A stretch of DNA of 51,531 nt from CAYONM01 sp964405325 (lineage in GTDB: Bacteria; Planctomycetota; UBA11346). The stretch covers positions 1 to 51,531 of the forward strand of contig CAYONM010000005.1 of assembly GCA_964405325.1 (NCBI GenBank), given 5' to 3'. This document shows positions 1 to 8,385 of the stretch, in pieces. Position numbers and translations under genes: made by a program. A model generated the notes under the pieces. The model was not told where the DNA came from and did not search any database. It was given only the letters and a program-made list of their open reading frames with translations. Within the stretch, counting starts at the first letter, position 1. Each line of letters opens with the position of its first letter.

Positions 1-8
1 TGGCGGGT

Positions 9-47
9 GCGACGGATGTCGCGAGGGGGCAACGCCCCCTCTGAGGG
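9..47. repeat. Interspersed hairpin repeat, family A, copy 1
   Basis: A perfect 8-bp stem, GAGGGGGC at 23-30 and GCCCCCTC at 34-41, closes on a 3-nt loop. The 39 bp from 9 to 47 recur in inverted orientation at 27302-27340 with one mismatch. A weaker copy lies at 45910-45943. The rest of 1-198 shows no gene. Confidence 0.8.
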
Positions 48-198
48 AAGCGTCAATAGTTCTGCTGCCTGCAGAATTTGAATGAGCTTTATCTGAGCAC
101 CGGTCGGCCTGCAGTCCGGCTGCGAACAGTCCGGCATCGCTGCTGCGGCCGTCACCGCTCATCTGCGTCCTGAGCGAGCGGACCTGGCCAGGGGGGAG

Positions 199-1104
199 TC
201 AGGAGGCGTTTTGCTGTGCCTCCCGCCAGACCTGGGGGCTCTGCCCGGTCCATTCCCGAAAGCGGCGGTAGAAATATTTGGCGTTCTGATAGCCACAGGC
301 CTGGGCAATGGCGGTGACTTTCCAATCGGTCTGCTGCAGCAACTGCTCGGCACGGCGGCGGCGCAGCCGCAGCAGGTAGGTCGCCGGGCTGCAGCCCACT
401 TGGCGCTGGAAGAGCGTGCACAGGTGCTGGCGACTCAGGGCCAGGCGCTGGGCCAGATCGGTGACGGTGATGCCCAGATCCAGGGTGTCCTCGGCCAGGG
501 CCATGGCCTCTTCAACAAGATCCCGCTCTGGATCCGGCGACCGATGGGGGCGCGCCGAGAGTGCATCGAGCAGGTCGAAGAGCAGGGCCATGGCCCGGAA
601 GGGCTCGCGTCCGCTGGGCAGGCGGTAGTACTCGAGCAGGCGGATGAAGCAGCGCTCGGCCCGCTGCGGTTGGCGGCAGGGGGCGATCAGGCGCTCCGGG
701 CTGTAACCGAGGGCGCGCACGATGGCTTCCGTCTGCTCTCCTTCCAGGACCAGATAGTAGAAATGCCAGGGGTCCTCGGGCAGTTCCTGATAATGCTCCG
801 CCTGACCGGGCCAGCTGAAAAAGACATCACCTGGGGCCAGGGCTGTGCTGCCGCCTGGATCCACATGCAGGCCACGACCACTGACCACCAGGTGCGGAGT
901 GAAGGCGACGCCGATGGGGCCGCGACGGGAATGGCCGAGACCCCGGAGGTCGCCGACCTTGCTGCACCAGATGTCGAGCCCGTCCAGGCCATGATTGGAC
1001 GGCCAGGTGCAGGAACGGACCTGCTCCAGGCGGGGACGCACCACCTCGTGGATGCGGCTACGGAGGGCTGTTGCCATGACCGAAGGTAACAGCGGATCTG
1101 TCAT
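199..1104 (-). CDS. AraC-family transcriptional regulator (locus 1)
   Basis: This is a transcription factor of about 301 residues with an N-terminal cupin-like ligand-sensing region and a C-terminal double helix-turn-helix of the AraC/XylS type. The second helix-turn-helix is plain in the segment AIAQACGYQNAKYFYRRF, followed by the typical W-T-G-Q-S-P ending. The frame is open to an ATG at 1194. I prefer the ATG at 1104 because it gives nearly the same length as the clear paralogue at 7323-8231 (302 residues); 1077 is another option, and none has a strong ribosome-binding site. It is divergent from the HzsA-like gene at 1285, so it probably controls that gene. The ligand is unknown; sugars are common for this group. 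Confidence 0.9.
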   Translation of the reverse strand: MTDPLLPSVMATALRSRIHEVVRPRLEQVRSCTWPSNHGLDGLDIWCSKVGDLRGLGHSRRGPIGVAFTPHLVVSGRGLHVDPGGSTALAPGDVFFSWPGQAEHYQELPEDPWHFYYLVLEGEQTEAIVRALGYSPERLIAPCRQPQRAERCFIRLLEYYRLPSGREPFRAMALLFDLLDALSARPHRSPDPERDLVEEAMALAEDTLDLGITVTDLAQRLALSRQHLCTLFQRQVGCSPATYLLRLRRRRAEQLLQQTDWKVTAIAQACGYQNAKYFYRRFREWTGQSPQVWREAQQNAS

Positions 1105-1211
1105 CGACCAAGGCACATGCGGCGCTGCGATGCGCGGTCGATAGCGGGGCGCGATGACAAAAGGTGACCGCTCTGCTGACGGATGGGGAGTCATCCCAGG
1201 TATTCGTGAGG

Positions 1212-1217
1212 TATACT
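1212..1217 (+). promoter_or_regulatory. Possible -10 element (TATACT) for the locus 1 HzsA-like gene
   Basis: TATACT lies 68 bases upstream of the chosen start at 1285, in the divergent intergenic region next to an AraC gene. No good -35 lies 16-18 bases upstream, as expected of an activator-dependent promoter. The same hexamer occurs at the matching place in locus 2 (8301-8306). Confidence 0.35.
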
Positions 1218-1284
1218 GCTGGGTAGAGTCGGTGTTCCATCCACGCCGGGCTCAGCGCCGGCGCCCATGGTCCAGGAGAACGAT

Positions 1285-4200
1285 ATGCTCGGACGCTCCT
1301 TGCTGCTGCTCACGTGCACCCTGATGGCCTCTGCCGCAGATGCTGCCGCATCGGGTGCACAGACAGTGCCCATCCAATACGATCGGATCCGCGGCGCCAA
1401 GCACGATGCCTCGCGCCCGGATGTGGAGGCCCTCCGGCTGGCGATCCAGGATCTGAGCGAACGTTTTTCTAAACAATATGCCCAGGGTGACTCCCTGCTG
1501 GCCCGTCTGGACAGCCTCGCCGGGCAGCCGCAGGGCCCGGAGCGGGAGGCGGCCCTGAGCGCCCTGCGCCGGGAGGCCCTCCTGGCCAATCCCCTGCTGG
1601 ATTTCGACGAACTGCTGCTGGTGGATCGCCGCCACATCGCGAGCGGCTCGCGTCTGATCTATTACAAGAGGATGGCAGCCGAGATGGGCCTGCCCGTCAA
1701 CTTCAACGGCAACTCGGACCTGCCGCGCAAGGGTTACGATGACCGTATCGCCATCATGAAGGACTTCCGGAGTACGCCGACGCTTCGCGAGCTGTACCGA
1801 CCGCCGACCGATGTTCTGGTCGCGGACCTGGAGCTGCACTGGAGCGGCGAAAAGCTCCTGTTCAGCTCCCTGGACGAGACCGGGCGCTGGCACATCTTCG
1901 AGATCGGGGTCGACGGTTCCGGGCTGCGGCGGGTGACGCCGGAGCGCTTCAACGAGCTGGAGGTGGATTCCTACGACGCCTGTTATCTGGCCGATGATCG
2001 CATCATGTTCACCAGTACGGTCACCGGGCAGGCAGTGCCCTGCACCGGCGGATCGGATGAGATCGCCAACATCTGCCGCATGAACGCCGACGGCACTGAC
2101 ATCCGGCGGCTGACCTTCGACCAGGACCAGAACTACGGCCCCACCATGACCGAGCAGGGCACGGTGATCTTCAGCCGCTGGCAGTACACCGACCAGCCGC
2201 ATCGTTACGGGCGGCCACTGTTGCAGATGAATCCCGATGGCACGGGCCTGCGGGAGTTCTATGGCAGTTCCTCCTATTGGCCCAACGCCATCTTCTATGC
2301 CCGGCCCATTCCGGGCCAGCCCAACAAATTCGTATCCACCATCGGTGGCCACCATGGCGTGCCGCGCATGGGCGAGATGATCCTCTTCGACATCTCCCTG
2401 GGACGGCGGCAGGGCGTCGAGCCGGATCAGACCGCCGTCGGCGTGGTGCAACGCATCACCGATCGCGGCAAGCGGGTCAAGGCGGTGATGGGCGACAAGA
2501 TCGTCGATAATTCCTGGCCGAAGTTCCTGCATCCCTATCCCCTGGACGAACACTATTTCCTGGTTTCGGCGCAGCCGACCGAAAAGCACCACTGGGGCAT
2601 CTATCTGGTGGACGTGTTCGACAACATGGTGCTGTTGCACGAGCAGCCGGGGCAGCTGCTGTTGGAACCCTTCCCGATCCGGCCCATCGAGCGGCCGCCG
2701 GTCATTCCGGACCGCGTCGACTACAGCAAAAAGGACGCCCAGCTCTACATCTCCGACATCTATCAGGGTCCGGGACTCGAGGGCGTGCCGCGGGGCTCGG
2801 TGAAGGAGCTGCGCATCTTCAGCTACAACTATCCGCCCTCCTATAAGGGCAAACGCGGCAACGTCTCGTCGTGCAACGCCGTGACCATCTCCGGCGGTTG
2901 GGACATCCGCGAGGTCTGGGGCACGGTGCCGGTGGATGCGGATGGCTCGGCTTATTTCAAGGTGCCGGCCAACATCCCCCTGAGCCTGCAGCCCCTGGAT
3001 GCGGAGGGCAAGGCCATGCAGCTGATGCGCAGCTGGCTCACCGCCATGCCCGGCGAGAACCTGGCCTGCATCGGTTGCCACGAGGACATGGATCTGACCC
3101 CGCCCAAATCCGTGCAGACCGCCTTCACCCGCGAACCCTCGCACATCGAATCCTGGCTGGGCGAGACCCGGCCCTTCGACTTCCGGCATGAAGTGCAGCC
3201 GGTGATCGAGAAACGGTGCATTGGTTGTCATGATGGTCCGGACCGTCCGCACAAGCCCAAGCTCAGCGGCAGCTTCGTCGACGACAGCATCAAACAGGAT
3301 GGCATCATCTGGGGCAAGAGATCCCGGGTCTATCCGCAGGATTTCACCTGGAGCTATTACAATCTGCAGCGTTACGTCTACCGTCCCACCGGTGAGGCTG
3401 AAATGGCGGTGCTCGATCCCATGGAATACCACGCCGATACCAGCCAGTTGGTGCAGATGCTGCAGAAGGGCCATCATGGCGTGGAATTGGATGCCGAGGA
3501 CTGGCAGCGCCTGATCATGTGGATCGACCTCAACGTGCCCTTCTACGGGGAATGGGAAGATGCGCCCCGGGTCGAGGGCTCGCAGGAGAGTCTGGCCAAG
3601 CGCCGCGAATACCTGAAGCTCTTCGCGCAAGTGGATTGGGATCTGCACGAATTGCCGCCGCTGCCGGAGATGCCCGCTTTCGTGCAGCCGGCACCTCCGG
3701 CGGATCCGCCGGCACCGCCGGAGCTCGCGGGCTGGCCTCTCAGCGAAGCGGAGGCTCTCGCCCTGCAGAGCGAGGAACGCTCGGAGACCCGCAAGCGCAT
3801 CAGCTTCGGCAAGAAGGGTGCCTTGGAACTGGTCTGGGTTCCCGCCGGTAGTTTCGTCATGGGTGACAACTATGAGACGGCCATGGAGCGGCCCATGGCT
3901 CCGGTGGCGATCGACCAGGGCTACTGGATGTCCAGCACCGAAATCGACAACCAGACCTACCACCTCTTCGATCCCGCGCACCACAGCCGCTATTTCATTG
4001 CCGCCAACGAGACTCTCGAGCCGCGGCGCTGGGAAAATCTCAACGAGGATCGACGTCCGGTCGTGCGGATCAGCTGGCAGGAGGCCCAGGCCTTCTGCGA
4101 CTGGCTCAGCGCCGAGACGGGCTTGTCGGTGAGCCTGCCCAGCGAGGCGCAGTGGGAATGGGCCTGCCGCGCCGGTTCCGCCGAGACCTTCCCCGCCTGG

Positions 4201-4608
4201 TCTGAAGGTGCGGTCAAGGATCTGGCAAACTGTGCCGGTCTGAGCTTCGGACAATTCTACGAAGGCAAGACCATCTCACATCGCCTGTTCGACTGGGAAT
4301 GGGACGATGGCGTGGCCACCACCGAACAAGTCGGAAACAATATTGCCAATCGTTGGGGCCTGCACGACATGCATGGCAACGTCGCCGAATGGACCCGCTC
4401 CCTGTATCTGCCCTATCCCTACCAGGCCGATGACGGCCGCAACGATCTCCAGGCAACGGGCAAGCGGGTGGTGCGCGGCGGCTCCTTCGCCGATCGCCCC
4501 AAGCGCAGCACCGTCAGTTATCGGCTCGGCTATCAGCCCTGGCAGGGGGTCTACAACGTCGGCTTCCGCATCGTGATCGAAGACGATGAGTCCGTGGCCA
4601 CACGCTGA
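1285..4608 (+). CDS. Secreted HzsA-like propeller / di-CXXCH / SUMF1-fold fusion protein (paralogue 1)
   Basis: The protein has 1,107 residues. The ATG at 1285 is chosen over 1267 because AGGAG at 1274-1278 sits six bases before it, and a Sec signal peptide (MLGRSLLLLTCTLMASAADA) then starts at residue 1. Residues about 175-560 resemble the beta-propeller middle region of the hydrazine synthase alpha subunit, with TolB-like blades. Two c-type haem motifs follow: CIGCH at 595-599 and CIGCH at 645-649. From about 846 to the end is a SUMF1/formylglycine-generating-enzyme fold (MHGNVAEWTRS, RVVRGGSF, VGFRIV). The two catalytic cysteines of true FGE are absent: after RGGS the residues are FADRPKRS. 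The role is probably periplasmic binding or redox chemistry. Hydrazine synthesis should not be assumed, because such proteins are common outside anammox bacteria. It probably shares a transcript with the next gene. Confidence 0.85.
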   Translation: MLGRSLLLLTCTLMASAADAAASGAQTVPIQYDRIRGAKHDASRPDVEALRLAIQDLSERFSKQYAQGDSLLARLDSLAGQPQGPEREAALSALRREALLANPLLDFDELLLVDRRHIASGSRLIYYKRMAAEMGLPVNFNGNSDLPRKGYDDRIAIMKDFRSTPTLRELYRPPTDVLVADLELHWSGEKLLFSSLDETGRWHIFEIGVDGSGLRRVTPERFNELEVDSYDACYLADDRIMFTSTVTGQAVPCTGGSDEIANICRMNADGTDIRRLTFDQDQNYGPTMTEQGTVIFSRWQYTDQPHRYGRPLLQMNPDGTGLREFYGSSSYWPNAIFYARPIPGQPNKFVSTIGGHHGVPRMGEMILFDISLGRRQGVEPDQTAVGVVQRITDRGKRVKAVMGDKIVDNSWPKFLHPYPLDEHYFLVSAQPTEKHHWGIYLVDVFDNMVLLHEQPGQLLLEPFPIRPIERPPVIPDRVDYSKKDAQLYISDIYQGPGLEGVPRGSVKELRIFSYNYPPSYKGKRGNVSSCNAVTISGGWDIREVWGTVPVDADGSAYFKVPANIPLSLQPLDAEGKAMQLMRSWLTAMPGENLACIGCHEDMDLTPPKSVQTAFTREPSHIESWLGETRPFDFRHEVQPVIEKRCIGCHDGPDRPHKPKLSGSFVDDSIKQDGIIWGKRSRVYPQDFTWSYYNLQRYVYRPTGEAEMAVLDPMEYHADTSQLVQMLQKGHHGVELDAEDWQRLIMWIDLNVPFYGEWEDAPRVEGSQESLAKRREYLKLFAQVDWDLHELPPLPEMPAFVQPAPPADPPAPPELAGWPLSEAEALALQSEERSETRKRISFGKKGALELVWVPAGSFVMGDNYETAMERPMAPVAIDQGYWMSSTEIDNQTYHLFDPAHHSRYFIAANETLEPRRWENLNEDRRPVVRISWQEAQAFCDWLSAETGLSVSLPSEAQWEWACRAGSAETFPAWSEGAVKDLANCAGLSFGQFYEGKTISHRLFDWEWDDGVATTEQVGNNIANRWGLHDMHGNVAEWTRSLYLPYPYQADDGRNDLQATGKRVVRGGSFADRPKRSTVSYRLGYQPWQGVYNVGFRIVIEDDESVATR

Positions 4609-4643
4609 GATCCATTTTCCGCTGCATCACCAAAGGAGTTGTC

Positions 4644-6362
4644 GTGAAACGAATGTATCCGTTTGTGCTGATCATCCTGGCGCTCTCGCTCCCCGCCGCC
4701 GAGGCCCCATGGCAGCGTCTGCTGATCGCCGGCTACAAGCTGGGTTATCTGGCCATCCTCGACCGCTCCGGCGAAATGATCTGGCGCATGGACACCAAGG
4801 CCAAGATCTGCGATGCCTGGATGCTCGCCGATGGTCGCATCATCTTCTCGGATAGCAGCAAGGGGACCAGGATCATCCAGCCGGACTACCTGCACGGCGG
4901 CGGCGAGGAGGTCTGGCATCGTCCGGTGCCGGAGGACTGCGAGACCCACAGCTGCCAGCCGCTGGGGTCAGACCGGTTCCTGATCGGTGAAAGCCTCGAA
5001 GGCGTATCCCATCTGGTGGAGGTGGATCTGAATGGCAGCGAATTCCATCGCGTGAGCCTGGAAGGGATCGGCGGACGGCATTCCACCTTCCGCACCGTCC
5101 GCAAGACGCCCCAGGGCAGCTATCTGCTGGGTGCCCAGGGCGAAGGCTACAGCGGTCGGCGAGCTATCGAGGTGGACGCTGAAGGCCGGATCCTGCAACG
5201 TTACCCGGGAGGCGGCTGGCTGGGCGTGCGCCTGCCGGACGGCGGGACCCTGTTCAGCTCCGGCAGCGGACATTGGGGCGAGAGCATCGCCAAGGTCTTC
5301 CAGATGGATGCCGCCGGCGAGATCATCTGGCGCTACGACGGCGAGAAGTTGCCTGCGGGCATGCAGCTCGGCTTCCCCTGCGGACTGCAGCGCCTGCCCA
5401 ACGGCAACACCCTGATCTGCAACGGCCGCTTCAACATGGGCCGCGATGCCAATCCTGGCCCGGCCGTGATCGAGGTCGATCCCCAGGGCCAGCTGGTCTG
5501 GCAGGCGCCAGAGACGATCGAGAATCTGGTGACCATCGCCATGGTCGTGGACCTGCAGCCGCCCCAGGAGAACCAGCATCTGTCCCAGGGCCTGGATACC
5601 CCGGAATCCGTCTGCCCGCATCCGGAGGGAAGCGGTTATCTCGTCTCCAACATCGGTACCAGTTCCGAGGGCTACTGGGAAGACGACGGCGAGGGCTTTA
5701 TCAGCCTGATCGACAACAATGGTGACATGATCGAGCCGCGTTGGTTCGACGACGGACTGAACGCACCCAAGGGCCTGTGCTGCCTCGACGGGCATCTGTA
5801 CATCGCCGACAACCGGCGCGTACTGCGGGTTTCACTGGCCGATCGCAGCGCCAGCACGCTGCCTTTTCCGGAACTGCAGCAGGCCAACGACCTGCTGGCC
5901 GCCGATGGCCGGGTCTGGCTTTCGGATTCCGGCGCCGGCAAGGTCTACGTCTATGATCCCAGCAATGACAGCATAGATACCATTCCCGCACCGGACGGTG
6001 TGAACGGACTCGCTTGGCAGGATGGCCACCTGTTCGCGGTCAGTTGGACCGAGCACGACCTCTACGAACTGGATCCCAGTGGGAACCGCGCGCCGCGCGC
6101 CCTGGGCCTGGCCGAGCATTTCCAGACCCTGGATGGCATCCAGGTGATGGCCGACGGTGGTTTCCTGGTCAGCGATTGCCTGGGCGGCGCCGTGCACCGC
6201 ATCCCGCCGACCCGGGATACCAGCCGGGTCCTGCTCGAAATCACCGGTCCAGCCGACCTCTGCCTACATGACGGCAGGTTGCTGGTGCCGCAGGTCCTGG
6301 AAAACGACCTGTGCCTGTATGCTCCCCTGAGTGGGCCGGAGATGTTCCATCAGCTGCGTTGA
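4644..6362 (+). CDS. Secreted double beta-propeller protein (PQQ/arylsulfotransferase-like plus NHL/SMP-30-like)
   Basis: The protein has 572 residues and starts at GTG 4644, with AAAGGAG at 4632-4638 just upstream. It opens with a signal peptide (MKRMYPFVLIILALSLPAAEA). The first half has repeated W-R and D-G-R-I blades like PQQ or arylsulfotransferase propellers, for example DRSGEMIWRMD. The second half has NHL/SMP-30-like blades such as GLCCLDGHLYIADNRRVLRV. No catalytic residues can be assigned with confidence. It begins 35 bases after the HzsA-like gene on the same strand, so the two are probably co-transcribed and act together in the periplasm on the same, unknown substrate. Locus 2 lacks an intact counterpart. 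Confidence 0.8.
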   Translation: MKRMYPFVLIILALSLPAAEAPWQRLLIAGYKLGYLAILDRSGEMIWRMDTKAKICDAWMLADGRIIFSDSSKGTRIIQPDYLHGGGEEVWHRPVPEDCETHSCQPLGSDRFLIGESLEGVSHLVEVDLNGSEFHRVSLEGIGGRHSTFRTVRKTPQGSYLLGAQGEGYSGRRAIEVDAEGRILQRYPGGGWLGVRLPDGGTLFSSGSGHWGESIAKVFQMDAAGEIIWRYDGEKLPAGMQLGFPCGLQRLPNGNTLICNGRFNMGRDANPGPAVIEVDPQGQLVWQAPETIENLVTIAMVVDLQPPQENQHLSQGLDTPESVCPHPEGSGYLVSNIGTSSEGYWEDDGEGFISLIDNNGDMIEPRWFDDGLNAPKGLCCLDGHLYIADNRRVLRVSLADRSASTLPFPELQQANDLLAADGRVWLSDSGAGKVYVYDPSNDSIDTIPAPDGVNGLAWQDGHLFAVSWTEHDLYELDPSGNRAPRALGLAEHFQTLDGIQVMADGGFLVSDCLGGAVHRIPPTRDTSRVLLEITGPADLCLHDGRLLVPQVLENDLCLYAPLSGPEMFHQLR

Positions 6363-6451
6363 AAGCTTGAAGTGGAGAACATCCGCCAGTTCATCGCCGA
6401 CGGCGACGCCGGAGCGGATGCCGGCGCAATGATAGCCAGGCCCGCCAGCGT

Positions 6452-7295
6452 CTAACGCTCCCGTCGATAGTGGCGCGGGCTCCGGCCGTAGGCCTGCTTG
6501 AAGACCCGGGCGAAGTACTGGCTGGTGCCGAAGCCGCAGCTCAGGGCGATGTCGGTGATGCTCCGCTCGCTGTTGCGGAGCAAGCCCTGCGCCTGCTCCA
6601 GACGGTAGCGGCGCAGGAGATTCAGCGGACTTTCGCCAGCGATCTGGTGGCAGTAGTCGCTGAAACGTGAGCGCGAGAGGGCGCAGGCGGCGGCCATGCT
6701 GGATAGCGTCCAGGCTTCTGCCGCCTGCTCCCGCAGTTCCTGCAGGAAGGCAGCCACCCGGGCATGCACGGGGCCATGCCGGTCGTCCAGGGGCTGCGTC
6801 AGGCAGCGGCCGAATTCCAGCAGCATGGCTGCGGTCAGGTTGCGGAGCAGCGCCTGCCAATCCGTGTCCCGTCGTCGCCATTCGCGCTGCACCGCCTCCA
6901 TCAGCCACAACAGGGCCGGCGAGGCGGGCACCGCATGCCCCGTGCTCGCGAGCAGGTTGCTCGCCAGTCGCCGGGCCTGGGGAGCGGGCAGCGGGATGTC
7001 CGGATGGAAGCGGAAACGGCGGGGGCGGCCGGTGTAGTCACGGTCCAGGTCTATATTGATCCAGCGGATCTCCCGTGGCGATTCCACCGCGTCGGCGCTG
7101 CCAGGGCAGATTGAAGTAGACCCAGCCAGCCGGCACCTGCATCACCCGATCGTCGCAGCGCCAGCGCGGTTGCCCCGCCAGGGCTGCGATCAATTCCAGG
7201 CCCTGATGGCTGTGCAGACCCAGCACCGGCTTTTGGAAGCGGGGCACGTGGCCACAGCGTCGGATCACCGGTTCCATGTATCCGATCTCATGCAA
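6452..7295 (-). pseudogene. AraC-family regulator broken by a frameshift
   Basis: Two overlapping minus-strand frames make one AraC regulator. The upstream frame (7295 down to 7038) encodes a cupin-like sensing domain (GLHSHQGLELI, VPAGWVYFNLPWQR). The downstream frame (about 7087 down to 6452) continues with ESPREIRWINIDLD and ends with an intact AraC DNA-binding domain (DIALSCGFGTSQYFARVFK). Removing one base in the GC-rich stretch 7088-7098 joins them into about 280 residues, the usual family length. The start is either 7295 or the internal ATG at 7277. A sequencing error would look the same. It is convergent with the propeller gene and lies just downstream of another AraC gene. Confidence 0.75.
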
Positions 7296-7322
7296 TAGCT
7301 CTGGGCCGTCCGTGTTCAGCGC

Positions 7323-8231
7323 TTATCGGTGGCTTTCGGCCTGCTGCTGCTCCCGCCAGCGTCCCGGGCTGATCCCGGTCCATTCCTGGAAGCGGCGGTA
7401 GAAGTATTTCTCGCTGGCGAAGCCGCAGGCCTGGGCGATGGCGCTGATCTTGAGATCGGTCTGCGCCAGCAGGTGCTCGGCGCGCTGCCGTCGGACGTGA
7501 TGCAGGTGTTCCACCGGGCTGCAGCCCAGCCGCCGCTGGAAGGCGGTGGCGAGCCGTTGGCGGCTGACCCGCAGGTGTTCGGCAAGTTGGTTGACATTGA
7601 GGCCGGTATCCAGCTGATAGTCCAACAAGGCGCTGGCGCGATCGATCAGCGCCTGATCGGGATCGCTGGCCTCTGCTGGCGGCGCCTGCGGCAGCGTTTG
7701 CAGTAGCTGATAGAGCAGGGCTGCGGCCTGGAAGGGTTCGCGTTCGTTGCTGGCGTAGTAGTCGAACAAGCGCTTGTAGGCCGCCGCTGCCGATGCCGGA
7801 TCGGGCACCTGGAGCACGCGTCGATCCGGTCGGAAGCCCAGGCTGCGGATCACCGTCTCGACGCGATCGCCGGTGAGCCGCATCCAGTAGTAGTGCCAGG
7901 GATGTCCGGGATGCTCGCGGAAGCTGTGCTCCAAGCCCGCCCAGCTGACGAAGCAGCTGCCGGGCCGCAGGGGGAAGCGCTGATCACCGTTGCGGTAGGT
8001 GCCCCGCCCCGCCACCAGCAATATCAGATTGAAGTAGGGGGCCACGCTGTGCCGTCGTCGGGAGCGGCCGAAGCCCTGCAGATCGCCCAGGGTGAAGGGC
8101 CAGAAGCCCATGCCGGGTGCCGCCGTCTGCAGGGACCAGGCCAGGGAGCGGACCCGCTCGGTCTGCTCGTGATGGACCACCCGGGCCATCCCCAGCTGCT
8201 CCGCTGCCTGTGGTTCTACGTTTTTCGCCAT
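7323..8231 (-). CDS. AraC-family transcriptional regulator (locus 2)
   Basis: A 302-residue paralogue of the regulator at 199-1104, with matching N-terminal cupin-like features (GDLQGFGRS, compare GDLRGLGHS) and C-terminal double helix-turn-helix (AIAQACGFASEKYFYRRF, then EWTGISPGRWRE). The frame is open to a TTG at 8258, but the ATG at 8231 fits better: GGGAGG lies about 12 bases upstream and the length matches the paralogue. It is divergent from the second HzsA-like gene, repeating the locus 1 layout, so it probably regulates that gene. Confidence 0.9.
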   Translation of the reverse strand: MAKNVEPQAAEQLGMARVVHHEQTERVRSLAWSLQTAAPGMGFWPFTLGDLQGFGRSRRRHSVAPYFNLILLVAGRGTYRNGDQRFPLRPGSCFVSWAGLEHSFREHPGHPWHYYWMRLTGDRVETVIRSLGFRPDRRVLQVPDPASAAAAYKRLFDYYASNEREPFQAAALLYQLLQTLPQAPPAEASDPDQALIDRASALLDYQLDTGLNVNQLAEHLRVSRQRLATAFQRRLGCSPVEHLHHVRRQRAEHLLAQTDLKISAIAQACGFASEKYFYRRFQEWTGISPGRWREQQQAESHR

Positions 8232-8300
8232 GGCAAAAGGATACCTCCCGGTCCGCAAATTGATACCGGAAACACCCTTACTTATCAGTCATTCATGCAC

Positions 8301-8336
8301 TATACTCGTCAGGCATGCAATACCGCATGGTATGCA
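8301..8336 (+). promoter_or_regulatory. Candidate promoter and operator of locus 2
   Basis: TATACT at 8301-8306 may be a -10 element. Just downstream, ATACC (8320-8324) and GGTAT (8329-8333) form an inverted repeat around GCAT, with TGCA on both outer sides. The site lies between the divergent AraC gene and the HzsA-like gene and could bind a dimeric regulator. There is no recognisable -35. Confidence 0.35.
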
Positions 8337-8385
8337 AATGGAGAGTCGGTCGCCAGGTGTGACGGCTCCGGCCGAAGGGGGGCCC

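Noticed and set aside
1252..4254. Long open frame antisense to the first HzsA-like gene
   Set aside because: It is a GC-rich mirror frame of a clear gene with signal peptide, haem and SUMF1 motifs; its own sequence has no family features.
1285..4608. Reading the HzsA-like proteins as evidence for anammox
   Set aside because: No hydrazine synthase beta/gamma subunits or hydrazine dehydrogenase lie nearby, and HzsA-like/SUMF1 fusions occur in non-anammox PVC bacteria.
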